DNA of 49,934 nt from Psychrobacter sp. Pi2-52 (GTDB taxonomy: Bacteria > Pseudomonadota > Gammaproteobacteria > Pseudomonadales > Moraxellaceae), in NCBI RefSeq assembly GCF_904846705.1, contig NZ_CAJHBS010000024.1, positions 1 through 49,934 of the forward strand, read 5' to 3'. Below, in pieces: positions 40,100 through 48,724 of the stretch (its first letter is position 1; each line of letters begins with the position of its first letter). Position numbers and translations under genes: made by a program. A model generated the notes under the pieces. It was not told the DNA's origin, ran no database searches, and saw only the letters and a program-made list of their open reading frames with translations.

Positions 40100-40647
40100 T
40101 TTTTGTCCTCTATGCTAGTAATATCGTGGTCGACATTCTCAGCTTGCGATAATAGACGATCAAGCTCAGCCTTTTCCGCAGAGGTCAAGGCAGCAGTACT
40201 GTTCACTGTAACGCCGTTTTGGCCACGGGCGACAACTTGGCGGCGTTTACTTTGCCAAAACCACCCTATCAATAATACGATCAGTAGCAATGGCGGAAAA
40301 AACCATAAAATCCATGTCGATGGACGTACAGGCGGCTTGTAGCTGATAAAATCGCCGTAGCGCTCTTGCATATAATCCCGGATTTCCGCATCACTACGTC
40401 TGTCTTTAATCAAATCATAGACTTTTTGCTTTAAGTCTTGGGCAATCGGCGCATCAGAACCTGCCAAGTTTTGGTTTTGGCATTTCGGGCAACGTAGCTC
40501 TTCGATTAGCCCTCGATATTGGGCTTCTTGTTGTGCAGAGTCAAAATCATATACCTCTATCGCCGCATAGCTGGTCACACTTAGGAGACAGGCAAGTATT
40601 AAGCTCGCTACTTTTATCGTAACGGCCTTTATTGAACGGGCTATCAT
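40096..40647 (-). CDS. ccmH: Cytochrome c maturation protein CcmH
   Basis: CcmH is a membrane-anchored thiol oxidoreductase of the haem-ligation complex. The diagnostic LRCPKCQNQNLAGSDAPIAQ includes the redox CxxC. A signal peptide (about 1-28) and a C-terminal membrane helix (about 105-127) are visible. The start ATG overlaps the ccmG stop codon (ATGA) with GAGGTG upstream; a GTG two codons earlier is not needed. 183 residues is normal. Confidence 0.96.
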   Translation of the reverse strand: MIARSIKAVTIKVASLILACLLSVTSYAAIEVYDFDSAQQEAQYRGLIEELRCPKCQNQNLAGSDAPIAQDLKQKVYDLIKDRRSDAEIRDYMQERYGDFISYKPPVRPSTWILWFFPPLLLIVLLIGWFWQSKRRQVVARGQNGVTVNSTAALTSAEKAELDRLLSQAENVDHDITSIEDKK

Positions 40648-41294
40648 TTGCACACCTCTTCAACCTGAATCGCATCTGGACTGACGTTATTATCATTGGC
40701 ATCATTGAGTACCGTTAAGCAAGGCTCAATACGATCTTGCCAGTTACTCTCGTTAATCTCACCAACAATGTGCTGGCGAATAACGCCTTCACCATCGACA
40801 GTGAAAGTCTCAGGCGCACCCGTCAACCCTAAGTCCAAGGCAAACTGGCCGGACAAATCCTGAATAGACATCGAAAAGGGATCACCGCCTCGGTTGAGAT
40901 AGCTGAGCGCATCACCGATATCGTCTTTATAATTCACGCCAACCAGATTGACACCACGCTCTTCTAGTTGCATCAAAAAAGGATGCTCAATAACGCAAGT
41001 TGGGCACCAAGAGCCCCAAATATTCATCAAAAAGGGCTCATCAGGTAAGTTGTCATTGGTCATGATCCGACTGGTATCGGACAACAATGGCAGCTCAAAC
41101 GCTGGTACTGGGCGTTCAAGCGCGGTATTGGTTACGATTTCAGTCGGCTGCCCCAAACGAAAATAAAGCATAACCATAACAGCAGCAAAGATGATCAGCG
41201 GGATCAAAAACCATATTCTAAATTGGCTTTTTTTCATTGTTCGATTACCTTTTGTTTCAGGGGGTTGCTCGGAAAAATGATTAGACTTAGTCAT
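40644..41294 (-). CDS. ccmG: Thiol:disulfide interchange protein CcmG/DsbE
   Basis: This periplasmic thioredoxin-like protein reduces apocytochrome c cysteines before haem attachment. An N-terminal anchor (about 27-46) precedes the thioredoxin domain with the active site WGSWCPTCVIEHP (about 112-124) and GVNYKDDIGDALSYL. The ATG lies inside the ccmF end (8-base overlap) with GGGAG at 7 nt, which argues for this start over an internal Met 19 residues later. 216 residues. Confidence 0.95.
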   Translation of the reverse strand: MTKSNHFSEQPPETKGNRTMKKSQFRIWFLIPLIIFAAVMVMLYFRLGQPTEIVTNTALERPVPAFELPLLSDTSRIMTNDNLPDEPFLMNIWGSWCPTCVIEHPFLMQLEERGVNLVGVNYKDDIGDALSYLNRGGDPFSMSIQDLSGQFALDLGLTGAPETFTVDGEGVIRQHIVGEINESNWQDRIEPCLTVLNDANDNNVSPDAIQVEEVCK

Positions 41295-43341
41295 TTTGCT
41301 TCTCCCCTATTAGTGTCGTGTTATTAGTAGTGCTTTTAACATCTAAATCAGTAACCGTCGTAAAGCCTGACTTACTCGCTGCAATTTGTGCAGGGGTCTT
41401 GGATGTTTTGAGACGATAGCGCCTATCAAGCATACTCAGCAGACCACCCAATGCCATAATAATAGCGCCGAGCCATATCCAACGAATTAATGGTTTTACA
41501 TAAATCCTTAATGCCCATTGGTTACTACCATCGGCAATAGGTTCGCCCAGTGCGACATAAACATCGCGCATAAGACTGGGGTCAATAGCAGCTTCAGTTG
41601 TTGGCATCGTGCTGATAATATAAGTACGCTTTTCTGGAGTCAGTTTCGCCACTTCACGACCGTCTTTGGATACCACCACTTGCGCTTGCGTTGCATCAAA
41701 GTTACTACCCTTTATTTCAAAAAATTCAGTTACTTCAAAATCGTAACCTTGAACATTGACTGTATCGCCAATACCCATTGCTACGTCACGCTCAATACTC
41801 AGGCTACTAGTAAAGGCTATGCCAATGACAGCAACCAATACGCCAATATGAGCAGTCTGTTGACCCCAATAGCTCAGACGCAACTGCCGCAAACCGTTAA
41901 AAAGATTAGGCGCATTCTTAGTTTTATCTTTAAAATCAACTGCCATCCATAGCAGTGCCCAAAAGCTAACGGCTAAAGTCACACCAATATTAAGCATAGA
42001 CGATGGATTAACAAAGTAAGTAATAATGGCGGCTAATACTAAGCTACTAACGGCGATGACCATGCCTATACCCAGTAGTGGACGGGTGTCTTTTTTCCAG
42101 CGAATATTTGAGCCCATACCCATAGCTATTAATAACAGCCACGTTAAAGGTACAAATAATGCATTAAAATAAGGAGGGCCAACGGACACTTGTCCTAAAC
42201 CAAAAGCATCAGCGATAATAGGGTAAAGGGTGCCGAGCAGCACCACTAAGGTTGCAATCAAAATGATGGCGTTGTTGATCACTAAAAAGGACTCACGTGA
42301 AATCAGCTGATATTGACTTTCAACGGTTAAACGCCAACCTCGAACGGCAAACATTAATAGACCACTACCGATGATAATGCCAAGAATAGCTAAGATAACC
42401 AAACCACGCGTCGGATCAGCGGCAAACGAATGCACTGAGGTAAGGACTCCAGAGCGTACCAGGAACGTGCCAAGCAAGCTTAAGGCAAAGGCGAAAATAG
42501 CCAGCATGATGGTCCATGCTTTAAACACCCCGCGCTTTTCAGTGACTGCTAATGAATGCAGCAATGCTAAGCCGACAAGCCAAGGCATAAACGAGGCATT
42601 CTCTACCGGATCCCAAAACCACCAACCGCCCCAGCCAAGCTCGTAGTAGGCCCACCACGAGCCCAGTGCAATACCAATGGTCAAAAATCCCCAAGCCGCG
42701 AGCGCCCATGGACGTGACCAGCGTGTCCAAGCAGCATCTAAACGCCCTTCCCACAATGCCGCCATACAAAATGCAAAAGGTACTACCATACCCACATAGC
42801 CCATATATAACATGGGCGGATGAATAATCAGACCGAAATCTTGTAGGACAGGATTTAAATCAGCGCCATCGACCGCTAGATTGGGTAAGGTACGCTCAAA
42901 CGGTGACGAGGTAAATATCAGCATCGTTAGCATCATTAACTGTACACCGGCCAAAATAACTAATACCCGCGCACGCATTGATAACGGCAAGCCGCGACTA
43001 AAGTATGATACCAGTGCACACCATGTGGCCATGATGGTCATCCATAGCAGCAAAGAGCCCTCGTGTCCGCCCCATGTCGCCGATAACTTATAGTACCAAG
43101 GCAACAGCGTATTAGAATGCTGCGCGACGTAACTGAGGCTAAAATCATTATAATAAAAACCTGCTATCAAAGCGCCAAATGACGTTATCATGGCGGCAAA
43201 CTGTGCCCAAGCTAGGCTAGGGGCTAGTCGTTGCCAAGCAACTTGGTTACGAATAACACCAATAGTTGGCAGAATTACCTGCAATAACGCCAGTACAAAA
43301 GCGGTAAGCAAGGCAAAATAGCCCAATTCTGTAATCAACAT
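41287..43341 (-). CDS. ccmF: Cytochrome c haem lyase subunit CcmF
   Basis: CcmF is the large haem-handling membrane subunit that ligates haem to apocytochrome c. The 684-residue protein has about 15 helices and the WWD haem-binding motif WGGWWFWDPVENASFMPWL (about 235-253). RGVFKAWT, FLVRSGVLTSVHSFA and PPYFNALFVPL are other family signatures. It is the first gene of ccmFGHI. The earlier ccmA-E genes, often upstream, are absent; a metal-resistance locus lies there instead. Confidence 0.97.
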   Translation of the reverse strand: MLITELGYFALLTAFVLALLQVILPTIGVIRNQVAWQRLAPSLAWAQFAAMITSFGALIAGFYYNDFSLSYVAQHSNTLLPWYYKLSATWGGHEGSLLLWMTIMATWCALVSYFSRGLPLSMRARVLVILAGVQLMMLTMLIFTSSPFERTLPNLAVDGADLNPVLQDFGLIIHPPMLYMGYVGMVVPFAFCMAALWEGRLDAAWTRWSRPWALAAWGFLTIGIALGSWWAYYELGWGGWWFWDPVENASFMPWLVGLALLHSLAVTEKRGVFKAWTIMLAIFAFALSLLGTFLVRSGVLTSVHSFAADPTRGLVILAILGIIIGSGLLMFAVRGWRLTVESQYQLISRESFLVINNAIILIATLVVLLGTLYPIIADAFGLGQVSVGPPYFNALFVPLTWLLLIAMGMGSNIRWKKDTRPLLGIGMVIAVSSLVLAAIITYFVNPSSMLNIGVTLAVSFWALLWMAVDFKDKTKNAPNLFNGLRQLRLSYWGQQTAHIGVLVAVIGIAFTSSLSIERDVAMGIGDTVNVQGYDFEVTEFFEIKGSNFDATQAQVVVSKDGREVAKLTPEKRTYIISTMPTTEAAIDPSLMRDVYVALGEPIADGSNQWALRIYVKPLIRWIWLGAIIMALGGLLSMLDRRYRLKTSKTPAQIAASKSGFTTVTDLDVKSTTNNTTLIGEKQND

Positions 43342-43461
43342 ACGGTCTAACCTTATTTACTCTAATGCGGTTGCAGTTTACTGTGGCGGTGGAATTTTTA
43401 TTATTAGAACCCACCCCGAAATCTGCTGCTATCTCTAGTTTTTAATTGATTTCGAAGGGTT

Positions 43462-45663
43462 TTATTTAACTACTTTAGGCGGATTTACCAGTGGAGGCGC
43501 GCCTTTAAAGCGCAGTAAACGTAACGCATTAAGAGTAACGATCACTGTTGCTCCAGCATCAGCTAGAACCGCAATCCATAGTCCAGTAATGCCGAATATG
43601 GTCGTGATCAGAAAGACGCCTTTGAGACCTAAAGCGAAAATGACGTTCTGATGAATGTTGCGCATGGTGGCACGTGAAAGTGCGATGAGATGAGCCATGT
43701 CCGTAACACGACTTTTTAATAATGCGATATCGGCCGTCTCAATGGCCACATCGGTACCACCACCCATCGCGATGCCAACATCGGCAGTTGCTAGCGCTGG
43801 CGCATCGTTAATACCATCACCAACCATCGCTATTTTGCGGTTGTTCTTCATCTCGTTAAGCAGGCGCAGTTTGTCCTCAGGCAACAGCTCAGCTTCCCAT
43901 TCCACGTCTAAATTACTGGCAAGTGCTTGAGCGGTTAAGCGGTTGTCGCCTGTTAGCATGACGGAGCGCACACCCATCGCTTTGAGCTGAGCCACACCTT
44001 CATGAGCGTCGTCTCGTAATTCGTCTCTTAGCGCGATTAATCCAAGCACTTCACGGTTTTGCTCATCGAAAAGAACAGAGACGGTCTTACCCTCATTTTG
44101 CAGCGCCTCAATTTGCGCCTGTTGTGTGGATGAAATCAATGCCTCATCGGCTGCGTAAACAGGCGAACCGATAGCTAGCGCGCGCTCCGCGACAGTTGCG
44201 TGTACCGCTTTACCGGCAGTTGCAGAAGTATTGAAGGCCACAGGTATGAACACTTTAGCAGCTTCAGCATGACTAACAATGGCTTCAGCAAGCGGGTGAC
44301 TAGAACCAGTCTCCACACTGGCAAAAAGTGCCAATATCTCATCTTGACCTTGAGAATTCTGACCTTGAATACTTGAGTCCTCTTGTGTAAAGGCAACAAC
44401 ATCGGTCACGCGTGGTTTGCCTTCAGTTAAAGTGCCTGTCTTGTCAAAAGCGACCGTCTTCACTTGGCCGATAGTTTCTAAAGCACTACCGCCTTTGATC
44501 AGCAAGCCACGGCGCGCACCAACAGCAAGACCAGAGGCGATGGCAGCGGGTGTTGATAGTACAAGAGCACAGGGACAGGCAATCAGCAACAGTGCTAGAC
44601 CGCGATACAACCAAGTCGACCAATCTCCACCCATGGCTAACGGTGGAATGATAATAATTAGTGCGGCAATAGCCATCACTGCGGGTGTGTAATAGCGACT
44701 GAATTTCTCAATAAAACGGGCAGTGGGTGCTTTGGAGGCTTGGGCTTGCTCTACCAGCTCAATAATGCGCGAAATGGTGTTATCGGCGGCTGTCTTTTCT
44801 ACGCGCACTTGGAGCACACCATCGATGTTAATTGACCCTGCAAATACATTGTCACCCATCGTCTTGGCAACAGGAACAGACTCTCCCGTCACGGGCGAAT
44901 CATCAAGGCTGGACGCACCTTGAACAATGGAACCATCAGCAGATACCCTATCTCCAGGACGCACCAGCACAAGGTCATTCACTTGTAATGAAGTCGCTGG
45001 AACGTTACGCTGCCCACCTTGAGCATCAAGTAAAATTGCACTTTTCGGAACCAGCGATGATAAGGCTCTGATGCCAGCGCGAGCGCGATCAGCAGCGATA
45101 CTCTCAAACAGTTCACCGATTGAGAACAAAAAGACAACCGCTGCGGCCTCTTCAGCTTCACCAATGATAAGTGCGCCAAGCACGGCGACGGACATCAGCG
45201 TTTCAATTGAAAAGAATGAACCTGTTTTAGCCAGTGCTAAGGCTTTGCGCGCAAATGGAAAAACGCCTACAATCACAGCGATGGCAAACACCCATATCCC
45301 ATAAGCGGGCAACAGTAGTGACAGTGCATAACCGCTGCCCATCAAAATACCGAGGCCAACAACCTGTTTGCCTTTTTGAGTTTGCCACCATTGCTTATCC
45401 TGCGGAGCCATCTGATTGTCGCTGTCAATATCAATAGCCGATACAGTTTGTTGACCAGTATTGGCAGAGATGCCGAACCCTAGGCTTTTGATTGTTTTTT
45501 CGATATCACTAGCCTGAGTCGGCGCACCAGGGGCTAAATTTAGCTCTAGCGTTTCTGTAGCGAAATTCAGCTGAACATCAGAAACCCCAGGCATACGTTT
45601 CAAAGCTGTTTCAATCTTGCCGATGCAACTGGCACAGTCCATACCTTCAATATGATATTTCAT
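43462..45663 (-). CDS. cadA: Heavy-metal translocating P1B-type ATPase (Cd/Zn/Pb efflux, CadA/ZntA-like)
   Basis: This 733-residue pump exports divalent soft metals using ATP. One N-terminal HMA domain carries GMDCASC (residues 7-13). The CPC transport motif sits in CPCALVLSTPAAIASG, the phosphorylation site in DKTGTLTEGK, the HP motif in SSHPLAEAI, and the hinge in MVGDGINDAPALATADVGIA. CPC with this N-terminus is the CadA/ZntA (P1B-2) type. It is divergent from a CadR-type regulator; the spacer has a MerR-type promoter facing this gene. Confidence 0.95.
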   Translation of the reverse strand: MKYHIEGMDCASCIGKIETALKRMPGVSDVQLNFATETLELNLAPGAPTQASDIEKTIKSLGFGISANTGQQTVSAIDIDSDNQMAPQDKQWWQTQKGKQVVGLGILMGSGYALSLLLPAYGIWVFAIAVIVGVFPFARKALALAKTGSFFSIETLMSVAVLGALIIGEAEEAAAVVFLFSIGELFESIAADRARAGIRALSSLVPKSAILLDAQGGQRNVPATSLQVNDLVLVRPGDRVSADGSIVQGASSLDDSPVTGESVPVAKTMGDNVFAGSINIDGVLQVRVEKTAADNTISRIIELVEQAQASKAPTARFIEKFSRYYTPAVMAIAALIIIIPPLAMGGDWSTWLYRGLALLLIACPCALVLSTPAAIASGLAVGARRGLLIKGGSALETIGQVKTVAFDKTGTLTEGKPRVTDVVAFTQEDSSIQGQNSQGQDEILALFASVETGSSHPLAEAIVSHAEAAKVFIPVAFNTSATAGKAVHATVAERALAIGSPVYAADEALISSTQQAQIEALQNEGKTVSVLFDEQNREVLGLIALRDELRDDAHEGVAQLKAMGVRSVMLTGDNRLTAQALASNLDVEWEAELLPEDKLRLLNEMKNNRKIAMVGDGINDAPALATADVGIAMGGGTDVAIETADIALLKSRVTDMAHLIALSRATMRNIHQNVIFALGLKGVFLITTIFGITGLWIAVLADAGATVIVTLNALRLLRFKGAPPLVNPPKVVK

Positions 45664-45688
45664 AATAATTTACCCTTTGAATAATGAT

Positions 45689-45719
45689 ATTATGAACCCT
45701 ATAGTGGCTTTAGAGTCAA
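45689..45719 (-). promoter_or_regulatory. MerR-type promoter-operator of cadA
   Basis: On the minus strand -35 TTGACT (45714-45719) and -10 CATAAT (45689-45694) are separated by 19 bp, the long spacer typical of MerR-family targets. The spacer region contains the dyad ACCCTATAG-TGG-CTTTAGAGT (45696-45716, plus strand), 7 of 9 positions symmetric. CadR would bind here and activate cadA on metal binding. Confidence 0.8.
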
Positions 45720-45805
45720 GGTTATTTATCTACAGTTTCGTAATTTTAATTTCTCTAGCGCTAGTCTTTACAGCCACTTTAATTATTTAAATCATAGAGG
45801 TTGTT

Positions 45806-46216
45806 ATGACAATCAAAATTGGTGAGCTCGCTAAACGCACAGGTGCCACAGTAGAAACCATTCGCTATTATGAAAAAGAGCGTTTATTACCCGAGCCTTT
45901 TCGTAGCGAAGGGAATTATCGTTTATATAATGAAGAGCACATTGAGCGTCTACAATTTATCCTACATTGCCGTACGCTCGATATGGCTTTAGATGATGTG
46001 CGAATCTTACTTGAATACTGGGAGTCGCCTGACAAGGACTGCGGCGATGTGAATAACTTGCTAGATGAGCACATTCATGCTGTGGAAATACGAATGGAAG
46101 AACTGATGCACTTAAAGCATCACTTGACCGTTTTGCGCCAGAAATGTGCAAGTAGTGCACCAGCGTCATCATGTGGCATTTTAAACGCGCTTGTCGATAA
46201 CTCCTGTCATGAGTAA
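45806..46216 (+). CDS. cadR: MerR-family Cd(II)/Pb(II)-responsive regulator (CadR/PbrR-like)
   Basis: This 136-residue regulator has the N-terminal winged HTH (IGELAKRTGATVETIRYYEK) and a long dimerisation helix. The metal-binding cysteines are at Cys79, Cys114 and Cys123, the spacing known for CadR/PbrR. A further Cys-His pair closes the C-terminus. An AGAGG ribosome site supports the start. It should sense Cd, Pb or Zn and activate the divergent ATPase gene. Confidence 0.93.
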   Translation: MTIKIGELAKRTGATVETIRYYEKERLLPEPFRSEGNYRLYNEEHIERLQFILHCRTLDMALDDVRILLEYWESPDKDCGDVNNLLDEHIHAVEIRMEELMHLKHHLTVLRQKCASSAPASSCGILNALVDNSCHE

Positions 46217-46285
46217 TGATATCAGTAGTGTTCATTTCTGACGGATCAAATCATGAAAGGTTAAATACGCCCTGATGTTAAGCAC

Positions 46286-46317
46286 AAAAAAACCCAGCAA
46301 TGATATTAAGATCACTA
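46286..46317 (-). terminator. Left part of a terminator split by the composite element
   Basis: The A-run and arm AACCCAGCAATGAT (46291-46304), loop ATTAAG and ATCACTA (46311-46317) are one part of a minus-strand terminator. The other part, CTGGGTT, lies at 48679-48685, beyond the composite element. When the two parts are joined and one TA removed, a 14-bp stem forms, with two mismatches that become G-U pairs in minus-strand RNA, followed by seven U. It would have served the CHAP-domain gene at 48725. Confidence 0.75.
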
Positions 46318-47176
46318 GGGCGTGTTGAACATTGGGTATAAATTAATGGCAAAAAAAATAGCGAACGGTTAATCTTTAAGTTCTCACACAAAAAAGATAT
46401 CGTTCGCTATGCCTCGCACTATGCTCAAAGATGAACACTGGACAAGACTGAAACCTATATTACTAGAACTTAATATCTATGACAAAGGAAATCTTAGACA
46501 AACGGTTGAAGGCGTGCTTTATCGCATGCGTGTTGGCTGTCCTTGGTGCGACTTACCCGAGTGTTTTGGCAAGCCCAATACCATCTATAAAGCTTACCAG
46601 CGCTGGTTTCGTAGTAATAAGCTGATTACGCTGTTTGCTTTATTAATCAAAGACGCAGACCTTGAGTGGGTCTTCATTGATGGTACTCATATTAAAGCGC
46701 ATCAGCACAGCAGTGGTGGCAATGAGAACCTACAATCCATTAGTAAAAGTGTGGCAGGACGCGCGACCAAGATTCACTTGGCAGTAGATGCGCATGGCAA
46801 TCCGATTACCTTTATCTTGTCAGATGGCACGACCCACGATGTTAAAGTCGCACCTGACTTAGTAGACAAAGTTAATTTGAGCAACACAGAGGTTTTATGT
46901 GCCGATAAAGGCTATGATTCTGATGCACTACGAGCGCATATTGAACAAGCAGGGACACGGGATAACATCCCTCGAAAACGAAATACTCAGTCTTCTAACG
47001 ACCATATGGACTGGGACTTATATAAAGCGAGGCATCTAGTAGAAAATGCTTTCGCCAAACTAAAACAGTATAGGGCGGTTGCCACCAGGTTTGATAAGCT
47101 CAAGCAAAGTTATGAAAATACGGTCGCTCTTGCTTGTGCTTATATCTGGCTCAAATTATGAATGTTCAACACGCCC
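46318..47176 (+). mobile_element. Complete IS5-family insertion sequence, 859 bp
   Basis: Perfect 16-bp terminal inverted repeats GGGCGTGTTGAACATT (46318-46333) and AATGTTCAACACGCCC (47161-47176) enclose one transposase gene. The outside bases are CTA and TAG, consistent with TA duplication at a CTAG-like target as in the IS427 group of IS5. The element appears intact and is probably the left end of a composite unit. Confidence 0.93.
46409..47161 (+). CDS. IS5-family transposase
   Basis: This 250-residue single-frame DDE transposase has the catalytic residues in VFIDGTHIKAHQHSSGG (first Asp), LCADKGYDSDALR (second Asp) and HLVENAFAKLKQYRAVATR (Glu). The N-terminus MPRTMLKDEHWTRLKPILLE and RMRVGCPWCDLPECFGKPNT are typical of the IS5/IS427 branch. 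The stop codon runs into the right terminal repeat. No frameshift or internal stop is seen, so it is probably active. Confidence 0.95.
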   Translation: MPRTMLKDEHWTRLKPILLELNIYDKGNLRQTVEGVLYRMRVGCPWCDLPECFGKPNTIYKAYQRWFRSNKLITLFALLIKDADLEWVFIDGTHIKAHQHSSGGNENLQSISKSVAGRATKIHLAVDAHGNPITFILSDGTTHDVKVAPDLVDKVNLSNTEVLCADKGYDSDALRAHIEQAGTRDNIPRKRNTQSSNDHMDWDLYKARHLVENAFAKLKQYRAVATRFDKLKQSYENTVALACAYIWLKL

Positions 47177-47212
47177 TAGTCAGTTCAAAATAACATGGTG
47201 ATAAATTGAAGA

Positions 47213-47282
47213 GTGCTACTGGAATGAATGTTGCGCAGCCTCTGTAATAACAGCATGCAAGGAAAATTTATACCAGTAGCAC
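47213..47282. repeat. Perfect 10-bp inverted repeat, 50 bp apart
   Basis: GTGCTACTGG (47213-47222) and CCAGTAGCAC (47273-47282) lie between the IS and the CDF gene. They could be the ends of a small decayed insert or a leader hairpin of the CDF gene. Confidence 0.4.
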
Positions 47283-47426
47283 GATGTCATTTTTGCAGTG
47301 AATCGACTATAGCTTACTGGCTGCATTTTTACCTCGTCGTTACAGCTTCTAATACTCGACTATGTTAGATTTATCATTAATCCTTGAAGTTATTTACCAT
47401 AAGTCTTAATAAATTTGAGTAACGTT

Positions 47427-48608
47427 ATGAGTCAAGAAGATGCCAGTCATAAGCAAAATAAGCATTTGCCTCCAAGTGAGCCTATTGATGTCTATAAAAA
47501 CAACGATAGTAACTATACTGCTGGCAATCAAGACGCTCATGATCATGACACTCACCTAGAGCAAAACACCGCACCAAGAGATACCAAAGGCTATCAGCGT
47601 ACGTTACTGATTAGCTTTGTGATCATCACAGGCTATATGTTTATCGAGGCGATTGGTGGCTTACTGACAGGCAGCTTGGCGTTACTCTCTGATGCAGGAC
47701 ACATGCTCAGCGACGCCATCGCCCTTGGTGCGACGTTGATGGCATTTAAAATCGGCGAAAAAGCCGCCACCCATCAAAAGACCTTTGGCTATAAACGCTT
47801 TGAGATTATCGTGGCCACCGTCAATGGTGCGACGCTAGTAATTATCGCCTTGATGATTTTTTATGAAGCGATCAAACGCCTTAACTCACCGCCTGAGATT
47901 GCTACCCAAGGTATGCTAATCGTCGCCACCATCGGTATGCTGGTTAATATCTTGGTCGCTTGGCTGATGCATCGTGGTAGTAGCGGCAGCGATGGACACA
48001 CCCACAGCCATGGAGCAAATGCAGACAAAGTAAATAAAGAAAAAGCAAATAAAAGCAATGATTCCAAAGAGCCTGTCAACCTCAATATGCAAAGCGCTTA
48101 CTTGCATGTATTAAGTGATTTGATGGGCTCTGTCGCCGCGATCATCGCCGCTTTACTGATGATGGGGTTTGGCTGGGTTTGGGCCGATGCCGCAGCGTCG
48201 GTGATCGTCGCGGTACTTATCTTAGTAAGTGGTTACCGCGTTGTACGTGATTCGGTACATGTCTTGATGGAGGGCACGCCAGAAGGCATATCGCTGGTAG
48301 ATGTGGAAGACAAGCTGCTTGCCCATCCACAAGTAAAACAAGTCCACGACCTGCATATTTGGAGCATCACCAGCGGGCTAAATGCGCTATCTTGCCATGT
48401 GATGGTCGATGGGGATATGAGAATCTCGGATGCCAGCGTATTGATTGCCAATCTTGAGCAAGGGTTGCTTGCGCTTGGTATTCATCACGCCACCATTCAG
48501 GTTGAAAGCTTGTCACACCCGCAGACCAGCGCCCATAGCGATGCATTGGTCTGCGACATATCAGAGCAGCAAAGCTCTGCGAATAACCATATCGGGCACA
48601 GTCACTAG
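47427..48608 (+). CDS. czcD: Zinc-type cation diffusion facilitator (CzcD/ZitB-like)
   Basis: This 393-residue exporter has six helices and a long His-rich cytoplasmic loop with HTHSHG (about 190-197). The metal-site motifs are SLALLSDAGHMLSDAIALGA in helix 2 and YLHVLSDLMGSVAAI in helix 5, with His and Asp ligands, as in Zn/Cd exporters. The C-terminal domain ends in a His-rich HIGHSH. N-terminal His/Asp residues (DHDTH) may add metal sites. The ATG (MSQEDASH) is preferred over a TTG four codons earlier. It is the cargo between the IS and the MITE and unrelated in detail to the other CDF gene at 36900. Confidence 0.93.
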   Translation: MSQEDASHKQNKHLPPSEPIDVYKNNDSNYTAGNQDAHDHDTHLEQNTAPRDTKGYQRTLLISFVIITGYMFIEAIGGLLTGSLALLSDAGHMLSDAIALGATLMAFKIGEKAATHQKTFGYKRFEIIVATVNGATLVIIALMIFYEAIKRLNSPPEIATQGMLIVATIGMLVNILVAWLMHRGSSGSDGHTHSHGANADKVNKEKANKSNDSKEPVNLNMQSAYLHVLSDLMGSVAAIIAALLMMGFGWVWADAAASVIVAVLILVSGYRVVRDSVHVLMEGTPEGISLVDVEDKLLAHPQVKQVHDLHIWSITSGLNALSCHVMVDGDMRISDASVLIANLEQGLLALGIHHATIQVESLSHPQTSAHSDALVCDISEQQSSANNHIGHSH

Positions 48609-48614
48609 TCACTA

Positions 48615-48676
48615 GGGCGTGTTGAACCTTCAACCATGGCACTGACAGAGACTATTTGTGAATGTTCAACACGCCC
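48615..48676. mobile_element. 62-bp MITE with the same ends as the IS5-family element
   Basis: The ends GGGCGTGTTGAAC and GTTCAACACGCCC are identical to those of the IS at 46318-47176; the imperfect match extends to 18 of 19 bases. The inside has no coding capacity and is not a simple deletion of the IS beyond its ends. TA flanks both sides. It could be moved by the neighbouring transposase. Confidence 0.88.
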
Positions 48677-48724
48677 TACTGGGTTGGAGGAAATAACAAC
48701 TATGTTGTGCTGACTTAGAAAGTC

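Larger units (their letters stand above)
46318..48676. mobile_element. Composite unit: IS5-family element, CDF gene and MITE
   Basis: The outer ends are the left repeat of the IS (46318) and the right repeat of the MITE (48676), which share GGGCGTGTTGAAC. TA flanks both sides (46316-46317 and 48677-48678). The neighbouring sequences rejoin into a single terminator hairpin, showing that the 2359-bp segment is a later insertion. The cargo is one zinc-type CDF gene. A two-step origin through recombination of separate insertions is the main alternative. Confidence 0.7.
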
